Assembly: GCA_027459765.1 (NCBI GenBank)
Contig: DAIDHD010000033.1
Span: 1-44,425, forward strand
Source: Gammaproteobacteria bacterium
Lineage (GTDB): Bacteria; Pseudomonadota; Gammaproteobacteria; Steroidobacterales; Steroidobacteraceae
Direction: 5' to 3'
Length of the DNA stretch: 44,425 bases
Shown here piece by piece: positions 1 to 9,395 of the stretch. Position numbers and translations under genes: made by a program. How positions within the stretch are numbered: position 1 is the stretch's first letter; each line of letters starts with the position of its first letter. A model generated the notes under the pieces. That model searched no databases and was not told the DNA's origin. It saw only the letters and a list, made by a program, of their open reading frames with translations.

Positions 1-672
1 TTCGCGCGACTCTACATACGGGGCATCTCGACGTTCGCCGCGCCGTGGCCGGTCCACCTGCACGCGCTCGCATTCATGGGCTGGGTGGGCTTCTTCATGC
101 TGCAGGTGTCCCTGGCATGTACGGGCCGCGTCGATCTGCACCGGCGGCTGGGACGGGTCGGTGCGACCCTGATACCGGTCCTGATCGTCATCGGCGCGGC
201 GACGTTGTTCCGCATGATGCGTAACGCGGCAGTGCCGCCGTTCTGGACTTACGCCTACTTCCTCACGATGAACTTGGTGGCGCTCTTGGCTTTCGCCGTG
301 CTCACGACCGCTGCGATCCTCCGGCGGAAGGACACGGATTGGCACCGGCGCCTGATGTTCTGCGGGATGGCGGCGCTGGTGATAACGCCGGTGAACCGAC
401 TGCTGCCGGATGCAATCCTGGCCCAGTACATGAGCCTCATTTCGGCGGCGGCAATTCTTCTGTTTCCGCTCGCAGGGATGGCAGCGGACTGGCTGCGCGA
501 GCGAGGCATTCACTCCGCTTGGCTGTGGGGATTGGGCGTACTGATCGTCGCCGGACTGACGACGGAGACCGTTGGCCGGTCCGCATGGGCGGGCTCGGCG
601 GTGCGAATCATCACGGTGGGAAGCCCGGGAGCACTCGTGGACCCGTTCGTCAGGCACCTCCCGCCGGCATAA
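1..672 (+). CDS. Uncharacterised multi-pass membrane protein, 5' end outside window
   Basis: The reading frame is open from base 1 with no stop before the first ATG at 76, so the gene starts upstream of the window. The visible 223 residues hold about six hydrophobic segments. Histidines recur in short motifs: an HALAFMGW stretch near the visible start, LHRRLG after the second segment and WHRRLM later. Such spaced His residues are seen in a family of unnamed inner-membrane proteins. Haem binding is conceivable but is not shown here. It converges on the RIO1 kinase gene, with a perfect hairpin between them. No function can be assigned from sequence. Confidence 0.7.
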   Translation, partial: FARLYIRGISTFAAPWPVHLHALAFMGWVGFFMLQVSLACTGRVDLHRRLGRVGATLIPVLIVIGAATLFRMMRNAAVPPFWTYAYFLTMNLVALLAFAVLTTAAILRRKDTDWHRRLMFCGMAALVITPVNRLLPDAILAQYMSLISAAAILLFPLAGMAADWLRERGIHSAWLWGLGVLIVAGLTTETVGRSAWAGSAVRIITVGSPGALVDPFVRHLPPA

Positions 673-705
673 CGGAGGACGCACGCGTCGAATGCGCCCG
701 GAAAC

Positions 706-733
706 CTTCCGGTGCCAACTACGGCACCGGAAG
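706..733. terminator. Hairpin between convergent genes, probable terminator
   Basis: Perfect 11-bp inverted repeat (CTTCCGGTGCC, 6-base loop, then its complement) in the 189-bp gap between the convergent membrane-protein and RIO1-kinase genes. It lies 34 bp after the + gene's stop. Neither side has a clean T run (minus side GTTTCC), so efficiency is uncertain, but position and perfect pairing suit a shared terminator. The rest of the gap shows nothing recognisable. Confidence 0.55.
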
Positions 734-861
734 ACCGCTCTTCCTATTGATGGCAGTCACTGTGACGGTCTGCCTCACAGCAGAACAAGTAGCGCGTCAC
801 AGCCAGCACCCGGCACCCGCGCGGGCATCAACGCCCACGCACAGGTTCGCCCGCCCCACGA

Positions 862-1716
862 TCAGGCGGCATCCATTTCCGCACGGCGACGCTGCCGCTC
901 CTCCGCTTCGCGGCGCTCGTCCTCGATCTGCGCGAGCACGGCGTCCACGTCCGCGACCGATGTGGCGCGCGCGAAGCGACCAGTCAGACGTGAGTCGGGC
1001 GTCAGTTCACCCGCCTCGTACAAGGCCCAGATCTCGTGCGCATACTCGGTTTCCAGCAACTCCGGCGCCGCCGCGCCGAACGTCGATCGCATGTTGTTGA
1101 CGTCGCGCTCCAGCATCGCGAACGCGTTGTTGTTGCCGGCGGCATCCACCGCTTGCGGCAAGTCGATGATCACCGGGCCGTGCCCGTCGACGAGCACGTT
1201 GAACTCGGATAGGTCGCCGTGTACCAGCCCGGCGGCCAGCATCGTAACGATCTGCCGCATCATGAACGAGTGCCACTGCAGGGCCTGCTCCGCTCCGAGG
1301 ACCAGATCGGCGAGCCGCGGCGCGGGTTCCCCCTGCGCGTCCCGGACCAGTTCCATCAGCAGCACCCCTTCGTGGACGAGGTACGGCTTCGGGACCCGTA
1401 CACCCGCGTTCGCCAGCCGAAACAACGCCGCGACCTCCGCGTTCTTCCACTCCGCCTCTTGCATCTCACGTCCGTGACGTCCGCGTCGACCGATCGCGCG
1501 GGCGTCTCGGCTGTTGCGGGTCTTGCGCCCTTCCTCGTACTGCGCGAGCTTGTGGAAGCCCCGCTTACGGGCATCCTTGTAGACCTTGGCGCACCGCAAT
1601 TCGCCGCCGGAGGTGACCACGAACACGGAAGCCTCCTTGCCGCTCTTCAAGCTGCGCACCACGGCGTCGATCATGCCGTCGTCGAGGAGCGGCCGCAGGC
1701 CGATGGGAATCTTCAT
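862..1716 (-). CDS. RIO1-family atypical serine/threonine kinase
   Basis: The 284-residue protein has the compact RIO kinase fold. A glycine-rich GKEASVFV loop lies at about 26-33 and the ATP-anchoring lysine (CAKVYK) at 44. The catalytic loop VHGDLSEFNVLV holds Asp168 and Asn173, and the metal-binding IIDLPQ holds Asp185. The C-terminal 40 residues are charged and probably helical. Known RIO proteins act as kinases or ATPases in archaeal and eukaryotic ribosome maturation; the bacterial role is poorly defined, so no substrate is proposed. The ATG at 1716 begins right before the conserved N-terminus. It lies 61 bp downstream of tRNA-fMet on the same strand with no strong terminator between, so read-through from the tRNA promoter is possible. 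Confidence 0.88.
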   Translation of the reverse strand: MKIPIGLRPLLDDGMIDAVVRSLKSGKEASVFVVTSGGELRCAKVYKDARKRGFHKLAQYEEGRKTRNSRDARAIGRRGRHGREMQEAEWKNAEVAALFRLANAGVRVPKPYLVHEGVLLMELVRDAQGEPAPRLADLVLGAEQALQWHSFMMRQIVTMLAAGLVHGDLSEFNVLVDGHGPVIIDLPQAVDAAGNNNAFAMLERDVNNMRSTFGAAAPELLETEYAHEIWALYEAGELTPDSRLTGRFARATSVADVDAVLAQIEDERREAEERQRRRAEMDAA

Positions 1717-1777
1717 TCGAGAGAAAGGTAGCCGGGTCCGGCGAGGAAAAGCGCGGACGATTTCGGTCGAGGGAAAT

Positions 1778-1854
1778 TGGTAGCGGGGGCAGGATTTGAA
1801 CCTGCGACCTTCGGGTTATGAGCCCGACGAGCTGCCAGACTGCTCCACCCCGCA
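1778..1854 (-). tRNA. Initiator tRNA-fMet (CAU)
   Basis: A 77-nt cloverleaf read on the minus strand. The anticodon loop is CTCATAA, and the anticodon stem has the three consecutive G-C pairs (GGG/CCC) that identify initiator tRNA. The T arm is GCAGG-TTCAAAT-CCTGC, and 3' CCA is encoded (1778-1780). Positions 1 and 72 do not pair, another initiator hallmark, but the mismatch reads U1/U72 instead of the usual C1/A72. It is a single-gene unit with its own promoter just upstream. Confidence 0.95.
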
Positions 1855-1871
1855 CCAGGAGTGAGCCCGGT

Positions 1872-1899
1872 ATTCTACCAGTAAGCGGCTTCGATGCAA
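1872..1899 (-). promoter_or_regulatory. Promoter of tRNA-fMet
   Basis: On the minus strand, -10 TAGAAT (1872-1877, 5/6 to consensus) is separated by 16 bp from -35 TTGCAT (1894-1899, weak). The predicted start near 1865 lies about ten bases before the mature tRNA 5' end, as expected for a tRNA promoter. The -10 is convincing; the -35 is only suggestive. Confidence 0.55.
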
Positions 1900-1941
1900 G
1901 GCTCGGCGATGCGAAAGTTCACCCCGCACCGCAATGAGCGG

Positions 1942-1968
1942 GACCGCGCACCCTGCCCTGCCGCGGTC
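1942..1968 (-). terminator. Hairpin after nuoN, possible terminator
   Basis: A 7-bp GC-rich inverted repeat (GACCGCG ... CGCGGTC, 13-base loop) begins 7 bp past the nuoN stop, at the end of the 14-gene nuo operon. No U-run follows, so termination could be weak or Rho-assisted. It is called mainly on position. Confidence 0.35.
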
Positions 1969-1974
1969 TCTCGA

Positions 1975-3426
1975 TCAGGTCAGCGCGCGTTGGCAAATCG
2001 CGAGCAGCGCGCCGGGTACGATGCCGAGCGCGAGCACCAGCAGCGCGTTCGCACTCAACACCAGCCGCATCACCATCGAGCCGCCGAGCGGCGCGGTGTC
2101 GACCGGTTCCTCGAAGTACATCACCTTGACGACGCGCAGGTAGTAGAACGCGCCCACGACCGAGAACATCACCGCGATCACCGCGAGCCAGGTGTCGCCG
2201 ACGCCGAGCACCGCCTGGATCACGCCGAGCTTGGCCCAGAATCCGACGAACGGCGGCAGCCCCGCGAGGCTGAACATGAGTCCCGCCATCAAGCCCGCGA
2301 ACCAGGGGCTGCGGGCATTCAGTCCGCGGAAGTCGGAGATTCGATCCGCTTCGAACCCCTGCCGCGCGAGCAGGAGAATCATGCCGAACGCGCCGCTCGC
2401 GACCAGGGTGTAGGTGACCATGTAGAACATCGCCGCCTGGTAGCCCGGCACCGTGCCCGACAGGATGCCGAGCAGGGTGAAGCCGACGTGCGAAATGGTC
2501 GAATACGCCAACATGCGCTTGAGATTGGTCTGCGCGAGCGCCACCAGGTTGCCGATGGCGAGCGACAGCACACAGAGCACGGTGAGCATCTGGCTCCAGT
2601 CGCCCTGGGCCGCACCCAGCGCCTCCGGAAGAAGCCGCATGATCAGCGCGAAGGCTCCGAGCTTGGAAGCGGTGCCGATGAACACCGTCACCGGCGTGGG
2701 AGACCCCTCGTATACGTCCGGCACCCACATGTGGAAAGGCACCGCGCCGAGCTTGAAACCGACACCCACGATGATGAAGGCGATGCCGAAAATCATGCCG
2801 ACGTTGTCGCCGAGCCCGCCCTGCGCCGCCGCTGCGATCGTCGCGAGGTCCAGGCTGCCGCTCATCCCGTAGATGATCGACATTCCGTAGAGGAGCGTGC
2901 CCGAGGCCATCGAGCCGAGCACGAAGTACTTGATGGCCGACTCGGCCGCCACCCCCGAGTCGCGATCGAAGGCCACCATCGCGTACAGGCACAGCGACAT
3001 GAGCTCGAGCCCGAGGTACAGGGTGATCAGGCTCGCCGCGGAGATCAGCACGAGCGCGCCCAGGGCCGCGAACAGCCCCAACACGAAGTACTCGCCCTTC
3101 AGGATGTCCCGCCGCGCGAGATAGTCCGTCGAGTAGACGTAGCTCGCCGCCACGATGAGCAGGGTTGCGACTTTAAGCACCTGCGCCATGCGGTCCAGTT
3201 CGAACAGCCCGCCGAGGGCCACCACCCGCCCTTCGACCGGGTGTGCCGCCACCAGTGCGGCGGTCGCCAGCAGCGCGAGCACCGAGAGCAGCCCGCTCAC
3301 TCGGCGCGAGGCCTGGCCGAGCAGCAGATCGACCAGCAGGATGGCGCACGCCGCCAGCGTCAGGAAGATCTCCGGCTCCGCGAGCGCGAGGCCAGCGTTG
3401 AATTCCACGGGGTTGAAGGCGCTCAT
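1975..3426 (-). CDS. nuoN: NADH-quinone oxidoreductase subunit N
   Basis: One of the three antiporter-like proton-pumping membrane subunits of complex I (483 residues, about 14 membrane helices). The conserved core [23 protein letters not shown] carries the helix-5 glutamate, and later lysines lie in [20 protein letters not shown] at 3426 gives MSAFNPVEF, 11 bp after the nuoM stop. An upstream in-frame extension of 32 residues would run back into nuoM and has no family match. It is the last gene of the operon, followed by a hairpin. Confidence 0.96.
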   Translation of the reverse strand: MSAFNPVEFNAGLALAEPEIFLTLAACAILLVDLLLGQASRRVSGLLSVLALLATAALVAAHPVEGRVVALGGLFELDRMAQVLKVATLLIVAASYVYSTDYLARRDILKGEYFVLGLFAALGALVLISAASLITLYLGLELMSLCLYAMVAFDRDSGVAAESAIKYFVLGSMASGTLLYGMSIIYGMSGSLDLATIAAAAQGGLGDNVGMIFGIAFIIVGVGFKLGAVPFHMWVPDVYEGSPTPVTVFIGTASKLGAFALIMRLLPEALGAAQGDWSQMLTVLCVLSLAIGNLVALAQTNLKRMLAYSTISHVGFTLLGILSGTVPGYQAAMFYMVTYTLVASGAFGMILLLARQGFEADRISDFRGLNARSPWFAGLMAGLMFSLAGLPPFVGFWAKLGVIQAVLGVGDTWLAVIAVMFSVVGAFYYLRVVKVMYFEEPVDTAPLGGSMVMRLVLSANALLVLALGIVPGALLAICQRALT

Positions 3427-3437
3427 GCGGGTACTCT

Positions 3438-4949
3438 TTACGGCACTATCTTCGAGGCGAGCAGTTGCTGGGCGAGGTGTGTGGTCGACGCGCGCATCAC
3501 GTCGAGCATCGGTGCGGGCCATATGCCGACGACGAGCACCGCGACCGCGAGCACGCCGAGCACCAGGAACTCGCGCCCGTCCAGATCGGTGAGCGCCGCC
3601 ACTTTCTCGTTGGCCACCTCACCGAAGATCACCCGCTTGACGAGCCAGAGGGTGTAGGCGGCGCCGAGGATCAGCGTGGTCGCCGCGAGGAAGGCATACC
3701 AGGGGCTGGCCTTGAACGACGCCAGGATCACCAGGAACTCGCCCACGAACCCGGACGTGCCGGGAAGCCCCGCGTTGGCGAGGGCGAACAGCACCATGAA
3801 GGCGGCGAAGCGCGGCATGGTGTTGATGACGCCGCCGTAGGCGCCGATCTCGCGGCTGTGCACGCGGTCGTACATCACGCCCACGCAGAGAAACATCGCG
3901 CCCGACACCAGGCCGTGCGAGAGCATCTGCACCACCGCGCCGTCGAGTCCCATTTCGATGCCGGCGGTGCGCCCGGTGGCCGCCACGATCCGGTAGCCGA
4001 TGAAGGCGCCCAGCGTGACGAAGCCCATGTGCGCGATCGAGGAGTAGGCGATCAGCTTCTTCATGTCCCGCTGCACCAGCGCGACGAAGCCGATGTACAC
4101 CACCGCGACGAGGGACAGGGTGATGAGCAGGCCATCGAGCGCCCGGCTCGCATCCGGCGCGATCGGCAGGGAGAAGCGCAGGAAACCGTAGCCACCCATC
4201 TTCAGCATGATGGCCGCCAGCACCACGGAACCGCCGGTCGGCGCCTCCACGTGCGCGTCGGGCAACCAGGTGTGCACCGGCCACATCGGCACCTTCACCG
4301 CGAAGGCGGCGAAGAAGGCGAGGAAGATGAATATCTGCTCGCGCAGGCCGAGCGGCATGGCCTGCAGCGTGGCGAGATCGTAGGTGCCTGCCCGCAGGTA
4401 CATGTAGATGAGCGCGACCAGCATCAGCAAGGAGCCGATGAAGGTGTACAGGAAGAACTTGATGGTGGCGTAGACCCGCCTCGGTCCGCCCCACACGCCG
4501 ATGATGATGAACATCGGCAGGAGCATCGCCTCCCAGAAGACGTAGAACAGCGCCGCGTCCAACGCCGCGAACACGCCGATCATGAGCCCCTCGAGGATCA
4601 GGAACGAGCCGAAGTACTGCGCGACCCGCTTCTCGACGCTCTTCCAGCCCGCGATGACGATCAGCACCGTGGTGAACGTGGTGAGCAGGATGAGGGGCAT
4701 CGAGATGCCGTCCACGCCGAGGTGGTAATCCGCGTGGATGGCCGGGATCCACGCCGATCGCTCGGCGAACTGCATGGCGGCGGTGCCGACGTTGAACCCG
4801 GTGTACAGCGGTACGCTCGCCACGAGGGTGGCGAGGCTCACGGCAAGCGAGGTCCAGCGCGCCGCCCGTTCCTGCCGCTCGAGCGCCAGAACTGCGATGC
4901 CGCCGACGATGGGCAGGAAGATCACCCAGGAAAGCAGGTGCCCCGTCAT
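3438..4949 (-). CDS. nuoM: NADH-quinone oxidoreductase subunit M
   Basis: Antiporter-like membrane subunit of complex I (503 residues). It contains the conserved [13 protein letters not shown] and [14 protein letters not shown] regions of proton-translocating helices 4-5, and [20 protein letters not shown] around the broken helix 7 with its lysine. I chose the ATG at 4949 because it overlaps the nuoL stop as ATGA, the linkage used throughout this operon. An ATG three codons upstream (4958) is also possible. Confidence 0.96.
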   Translation of the reverse strand: MTGHLLSWVIFLPIVGGIAVLALERQERAARWTSLAVSLATLVASVPLYTGFNVGTAAMQFAERSAWIPAIHADYHLGVDGISMPLILLTTFTTVLIVIAGWKSVEKRVAQYFGSFLILEGLMIGVFAALDAALFYVFWEAMLLPMFIIIGVWGGPRRVYATIKFFLYTFIGSLLMLVALIYMYLRAGTYDLATLQAMPLGLREQIFIFLAFFAAFAVKVPMWPVHTWLPDAHVEAPTGGSVVLAAIMLKMGGYGFLRFSLPIAPDASRALDGLLITLSLVAVVYIGFVALVQRDMKKLIAYSSIAHMGFVTLGAFIGYRIVAATGRTAGIEMGLDGAVVQMLSHGLVSGAMFLCVGVMYDRVHSREIGAYGGVINTMPRFAAFMVLFALANAGLPGTSGFVGEFLVILASFKASPWYAFLAATTLILGAAYTLWLVKRVIFGEVANEKVAALTDLDGREFLVLGVLAVAVLVVGIWPAPMLDVMRASTTHLAQQLLASKIVP

Positions 4950-6901
4950 GGCCGCCACACCAGCCAGAGCAGGAAGGAAGCGAGCCCGAGAATCATGGCG
5001 AATGCATAGTGGTAGAGATATCCCGACTGCGCGTAGCGCATCACCGAACCGAACCAGCCGACCACACGTGCGCTGCCGTTGACCATGCCGCCGTCGATGA
5101 GCGTCTCATCGCCGACGTGCCAAAGTCCGCTGCCGAGCAGCCGCCCCCCGGCCACCAGCACGTGCTCATTGAACCAGTCGAAGCCGTACTTCTCCGTGAG
5201 CACCGCGTGCAGCCACCCGAACCGCCGCTGCGCCGCGTCCGCCAGCTCCGGCTTCTTGAGGAAGAACAGCCACGCGGTGGCGACGCCCAGCGCCGCGAGC
5301 CACAGCGTCGGCGCGGCGAAGGCGTGCGCGAGGAAGGTAACGGGCCCGCCGAACTCCTCGCCGATTCCCTTGAGCACGTCGTGAGCCGGCTCGACCGAAA
5401 TCACGCCGTTGAAATAACCCCCGAACAGCATCGGCTCGACGGTGAGCCAGCCGATCACGGCCGAGGGAATCGCGAGCAGCACCAACGGCACCGTGACGAC
5501 CCAGGGGCTCTCGTGCAGGTGCTCCTCGGTGTGGTGATCCATGCGCGGCTTGCCGTGGAAGGTCATGAAGAACATGCGGAAGGTGTACAGCGCCGTGATG
5601 AACACACCCGCGAGCACGCAGAAGTAGGCGTAGCCGGCTCCCGGTCGCGTCGAGGCACGGACCGCGTCGATGAGCACATCCTTCGAGAAGAAGCCCGAGG
5701 TGCCCGGGAAGCCGATCAGCGCGAGCGACCCGACCAGGCAGGTCCAGTACGTGATTGGCAGGTACTTGCGCAGGCCGCCCATCTTGCGCATGTCCTGTTC
5801 GTGGTGCATCGCCATGATGACCGAACCGGCGGCCAGGAACAGCAGCGCCTTGAAGAAGGCGTGGGTCATCAGGTGGAAGATGCCGGCGCCGTAGGCCGAG
5901 GCGCCCAGAGCCACCGTCATGTACCCGAGCTGCGACAGCGTGGAGTAGGCAACCACCCTCTTGATGTCGTTGGCGACGATGCCGAGAAGCCCCATGAAGA
6001 GCGCCGTCGTGGCTCCGATCACCAGCACGGTCGACAGCGCCGTGTCGGACATCTCGAAGAGCGGCGACATGCGCGCGACCATGAAGATGCCCGCCGTCAC
6101 CATGGTCGCGGCGTGGATCAACGCGGAGATCGGCGTCGGGCCCTCCATCGAATCCGGAAGCCATACGTGCAGCGGCACCTGGGCGGACTTGCCCATGGCT
6201 CCCACGAACAGGCAGATGCAGGCGAAGGTGATCGCAGACCAGGTCACGGTCGAGGTCACGTGGATCTGCGCCGCGGCGAGCGCCGGGGCGTGCGCGAAGA
6301 CCTGGGCGTAGTCGAGCGAACCGGTGTAGCGCAGCACCGCGGCGATGCCGAGCACGAAACCGAAGTCGCCCACGCGGTTGACCAGGAAGGCCTTCAGGTT
6401 CGCGAAAATCGCCGACGGGCGCGTGTACCAGAAGCCGATCAGCAGGTAGGACACGACGCCGACCGCTTCCCAGCCGAAGAACAGCTGCATGAAGTTGTTC
6501 GCCATCACGAGCATGAGCATCGCGAACGTGAACAGCGAAATGTAGGCGAAGAAGCGCTGGTAGCCCGGATCCTCGTGCATGTAGCCGATGGTGTACACGT
6601 GCACCATCAGCGACACGAAGGTCACCACCACCATCATCATCGCCGAGAGGTGGTCGATGAGGAATCCGACCTGCATCTGTACGCCGTCGCTGGCGAGCCA
6701 CGTATAGACCGGCCCGTTGAACGGCGCGAGGCCGCCGAAGAGCATTTGGTACAGCACGTAGCACGACAGCGCGCAGGAGGTCGCGACGCCGAGGATGGTC
6801 ACCGTGTGCGCGCCTGCGCGCCCGATCGAGCGGCCGAACAGGCCCGCCAGGATCGCGGCCGCGAGTGGCGCGAGCGGAATGGCGAGGTAGATCGATTGCA
6901 T
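4946..6901 (-). CDS. nuoL: NADH-quinone oxidoreductase subunit L
   Basis: Largest antiporter-like subunit of complex I (651 residues). It carries the pump core (GWEAVGVVSYLLIGFWYTR; AQVPLHVWLPDSMEGPTPISALIHAATMV) and a long C-terminal part. In known structures that part is the amphipathic helix lying along NuoM and NuoN. A His-rich loop HGKPRMDHHTEEHLHES precedes the last helices and is common in this family. The start ATG lies 18 bp past the nuoK stop, the largest spacing inside the operon's membrane half. Confidence 0.97.
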   Translation of the reverse strand: MQSIYLAIPLAPLAAAILAGLFGRSIGRAGAHTVTILGVATSCALSCYVLYQMLFGGLAPFNGPVYTWLASDGVQMQVGFLIDHLSAMMMVVVTFVSLMVHVYTIGYMHEDPGYQRFFAYISLFTFAMLMLVMANNFMQLFFGWEAVGVVSYLLIGFWYTRPSAIFANLKAFLVNRVGDFGFVLGIAAVLRYTGSLDYAQVFAHAPALAAAQIHVTSTVTWSAITFACICLFVGAMGKSAQVPLHVWLPDSMEGPTPISALIHAATMVTAGIFMVARMSPLFEMSDTALSTVLVIGATTALFMGLLGIVANDIKRVVAYSTLSQLGYMTVALGASAYGAGIFHLMTHAFFKALLFLAAGSVIMAMHHEQDMRKMGGLRKYLPITYWTCLVGSLALIGFPGTSGFFSKDVLIDAVRASTRPGAGYAYFCVLAGVFITALYTFRMFFMTFHGKPRMDHHTEEHLHESPWVVTVPLVLLAIPSAVIGWLTVEPMLFGGYFNGVISVEPAHDVLKGIGEEFGGPVTFLAHAFAAPTLWLAALGVATAWLFFLKKPELADAAQRRFGWLHAVLTEKYGFDWFNEHVLVAGGRLLGSGLWHVGDETLIDGGMVNGSARVVGWFGSVMRYAQSGYLYHYAFAMILGLASFLLWLVWRP

Positions 6902-6919
6902 GGCTGTTTGGGGAAACCT

Positions 6920-7225
6920 CTAGCCGCGGAGCGTGTCGAGATCCTCGACGTCGATGCTGCGCCTCTCTCGGAACAGCACCACCAGGATCGCGAGCCCGAT
7001 CGCCGCCTCTGCGGCCGCGACGGTCAGGATGAAGAACACGAAGATCTGGCCGTCGATGTTGCCCAGGAACCGCGAAAAGGCCACGAAATTGAAGTTCACC
7101 GCGAGCAGCATCAGTTCGATGCACATCAGCAGCACGATGATGTTCTTGCGGTTGAGGAACACGCCCGCCACGGCGATCGAGAAGAGGATTCCGGACAGCG
7201 CGAGCACGTGGGTGAGTCCGATCAT
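6920..7225 (-). CDS. nuoK: NADH-quinone oxidoreductase subunit K
   Basis: Small three-helix membrane subunit (101 residues, normal length). The conserved glutamates sit in the membrane: Glu in [19 protein letters not shown] and Glu in [14 protein letters not shown], both part of the central proton path. ATG at 7225 overlaps the nuoJ stop as ATGA, so translation is coupled. The same frame is open upstream, but that stretch is only a nuoJ shadow. Confidence 0.96.
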   Translation of the reverse strand: MIGLTHVLALSGILFSIAVAGVFLNRKNIIVLLMCIELMLLAVNFNFVAFSRFLGNIDGQIFVFFILTVAAAEAAIGLAILVVLFRERRSIDVEDLDTLRG

Positions 7226-7824
7226 GGGCGGCGCTCCGCAGGCATTTTGACGAGTCGCACCCGGTCGGCGGCGCGCACGGCCACCTGCTGTGCGACGTCC
7301 TGGGGCTTGAGGCCCGGCCGGCGCCGCAGGGTGAGCACGATGGCGGCGACGCTCGCGACCAGCAGGATGACCGCGGCCACCTGCGCGGGATAGGCGTACC
7401 GGGTGAACAGCACCTCGCCGAGCGCACGCGTGTTCGAGTAACCGGCGGGCAACGCGGGTGCGGTCTTCAGCGCGAGCCCGCCGAGGCGGCGCGCCACCAA
7501 GACGTTCAGCATGGCGAAGACGACGAAGCCCGCCACGGCCACGGCGATCGGCCAGTAGCCGGCGATTCCCTTGCGCAGCTGCTCGACGTTGATGTCGAGC
7601 ATCATCACGACGAACAGGAACAGCACCATAACGGCGCCGACGTAGACGAGCACCAGGACGATTCCGAGGAACTCGGCTTCCAACAGCAGCCAGATGACCG
7701 CGCTGGCGACGAAACACAGCACCAGCAACAGGGCCGAGTGCACGGGATTGCGCGCGAGCACGACGCCGAGCGCGGCGCCCACCAGCACGGCGGCGAACAC
7801 GAAGAACAGGATGGTGGCGAACAT
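7222..7824 (-). CDS. nuoJ: NADH-quinone oxidoreductase subunit J
   Basis: Membrane subunit of complex I (200 residues, five helices in the first 170). The conserved [29 protein letters not shown] segment includes helix 3, whose pi-bulge couples quinone reduction to pumping in known structures. The last 30 residues are a charged cytoplasmic tail without a family motif. ATG at 7824 shares one base with the nuoI stop (TGATG), and its stop overlaps nuoK. Confidence 0.95.
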   Translation of the reverse strand: MFATILFFVFAAVLVGAALGVVLARNPVHSALLLVLCFVASAVIWLLLEAEFLGIVLVLVYVGAVMVLFLFVVMMLDINVEQLRKGIAGYWPIAVAVAGFVVFAMLNVLVARRLGGLALKTAPALPAGYSNTRALGEVLFTRYAYPAQVAAVILLVASVAAIVLTLRRRPGLKPQDVAQQVAVRAADRVRLVKMPAERRP

Positions 7825-8312
7825 CAGCGGTACCGCGCCTCGACCGCGCGATCGGCCGCGATCATGGCCTCGTAGCGCTCGCCCACGCCGAGCAGCTTGT
7901 CCTTGGTCATGATGTTCTCGCCGCGGTTCTCCATGTGGTACTCGTGGATGCGCGTCTCGACGATGGCGTCCACCGGGCAGGCCTCCTCGCAGAACCCGCA
8001 GTAGATGCACTTGAAGAGGTCGATGTCGTAGCGCGTGGTGCGGCGAGTGCCGTCCGCGCTGACGTCGGACTCGATGGTGATCGCGAGCGCCGGGCACACC
8101 GCCTCGCACAGCTTGCACGCGATGCAGCGCTCCTCGCCGTTGGGGTAGCGGCGCAGCGCGTGCAGGCCGCGGAAGCGCGAGCTCTGCGGCGTCTTCTCTT
8201 CGGGGTAGTTGATGGTCACCTTCGGACGGAACAACGCCTTGCCGGTGAGCCACAGCCCCTGGCCCAGCTCCCACAACAGGAAGGTCTTGAGGAAACCGCG
8301 CACGCCCTTCAT
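7824..8312 (-). CDS. nuoI: NADH-quinone oxidoreductase subunit I (2x[4Fe-4S])
   Basis: Hydrophilic subunit linking the peripheral and membrane arms (162 residues). Two ferredoxin-type motifs, [12 protein letters not shown] and [12 protein letters not shown], bind clusters N6a and N6b, which pass electrons towards NuoB and quinone. N-terminal amphipathic helix, then [18 protein letters not shown] as in the family. ATG at 8312 is joined to the nuoH stop as TGATG. Confidence 0.97.
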   Translation of the reverse strand: MKGVRGFLKTFLLWELGQGLWLTGKALFRPKVTINYPEEKTPQSSRFRGLHALRRYPNGEERCIACKLCEAVCPALAITIESDVSADGTRRTTRYDIDLFKCIYCGFCEEACPVDAIVETRIHEYHMENRGENIMTKDKLLGVGERYEAMIAADRAVEARYR

Positions 8313-9391
8313 CAGACCTGCCCCTTCCACGGACCCACGTGGCAATACACCATCACACCCTCGACCAGCAGCCAGACGATGGTCACCGGAATCAGCGCCT
8401 TCCAGCCGAGCCGCATGATCTGGTCGTAGCGGTAGCGCGGGAAGGTGGCGCGCACCCACAGGAAAGTGAACATCGGCGCGAGCGTCTTCAGCCCGAACCA
8501 GAAGAATCCCGGCGCGGCCAGCAGCGAGGATTCCGGCAGATATCCCTGGAAAGGCGACAGCCAGCCGCCGAAGAAGAAGATCACCGTGAGCGCCGAGATC
8601 AGGATCATGTTGACGTACTCGGCGATGAAGAACAGCGCGAACGCCATGCCTGAGTAGTCGACGTGGAAGCCGGCGACGATCTCCGACTCGCCCTCGGCGA
8701 CGTCGAAGGGCGCGCGGTTGGTCTCGGCGATGCCGGAAATGAAATACACCGCCAGCAGCGGGAACAGCCAGAACCAGTTCCAGCTCAACGGGCCTCCCGA
8801 CTGGGCACGCACGATGTCGCCCATGTTGAGGCTGCCGGCCGCCATGAGCACGCCGACCATGGCGAAGCCCATCGCGATCTCGTAGGCGACGATCTGCGCC
8901 GCCGAGCGCATGGCGCCGAGGAAGGCGTACTTCGAGTTGGCGGCCCAGCCGGCGAGGATGATGCCGTACACGCCCATCGAGGTGAGCGCCAGAATGTAGA
9001 GCAGTCCCGCGTCGATCTTCGCGAAGGCGCGCTCCGGCGCGAACGGTATCACCGCCCAGATCGCCAGCGCCGGAACCATGGACAGGAATGGAGCCAGGCG
9101 GAACAGGAAGCCGTTGGCGTCCGCCGGGATCAGGATCTCCTTGAACAGGAGCTTGATGACGTCGGCGAACGGCTGCGCGGCGCCCGGAATGCCGAGCAGA
9201 TTGACCCGGTTGGGGCCGCGCCGGGCCTGGATCCAGCCGATCACCTTGCGTTCCGCGAGGGTGTAGAAGGCCATCACCAGGATCAGACACACCATGACCA
9301 TGAGGATCTGGACCGCCGTGAGCAGCGGCAGGCTCCAGTACTCGCCTATCTGGCCGGACAGCCAGGTCCGGATCGGGTCCCACTGCCACAT
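8312..9391 (-). CDS. nuoH: NADH-quinone oxidoreductase subunit H
   Basis: Membrane subunit forming the quinone chamber (359 residues, eight helices). Conserved loops are present: [21 protein letters not shown] near 50-70, and [26 protein letters not shown] with its acidic cluster lining the quinone site. ATG at 9391 lies four bases after the nuoG stop. Length and motifs are normal. Confidence 0.97.
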   Translation of the reverse strand: MWQWDPIRTWLSGQIGEYWSLPLLTAVQILMVMVCLILVMAFYTLAERKVIGWIQARRGPNRVNLLGIPGAAQPFADVIKLLFKEILIPADANGFLFRLAPFLSMVPALAIWAVIPFAPERAFAKIDAGLLYILALTSMGVYGIILAGWAANSKYAFLGAMRSAAQIVAYEIAMGFAMVGVLMAAGSLNMGDIVRAQSGGPLSWNWFWLFPLLAVYFISGIAETNRAPFDVAEGESEIVAGFHVDYSGMAFALFFIAEYVNMILISALTVIFFFGGWLSPFQGYLPESSLLAAPGFFWFGLKTLAPMFTFLWVRATFPRYRYDQIMRLGWKALIPVTIVWLLVEGVMVYCHVGPWKGQV

Positions 9392-9395
9392 GGCG

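Noticed and set aside
5009..7393. Open frame of 794 codons with a His run opposite nuoL
   Set aside because: The His run comes from ATG-rich helix codons of nuoL read on the other strand. It is a shadow frame.
7824..9389. 521-codon frame ending with nuoI
   Set aside because: The first two thirds are a shadow of nuoH. Only the last 162 codons from the ATG at 8312 are NuoI.
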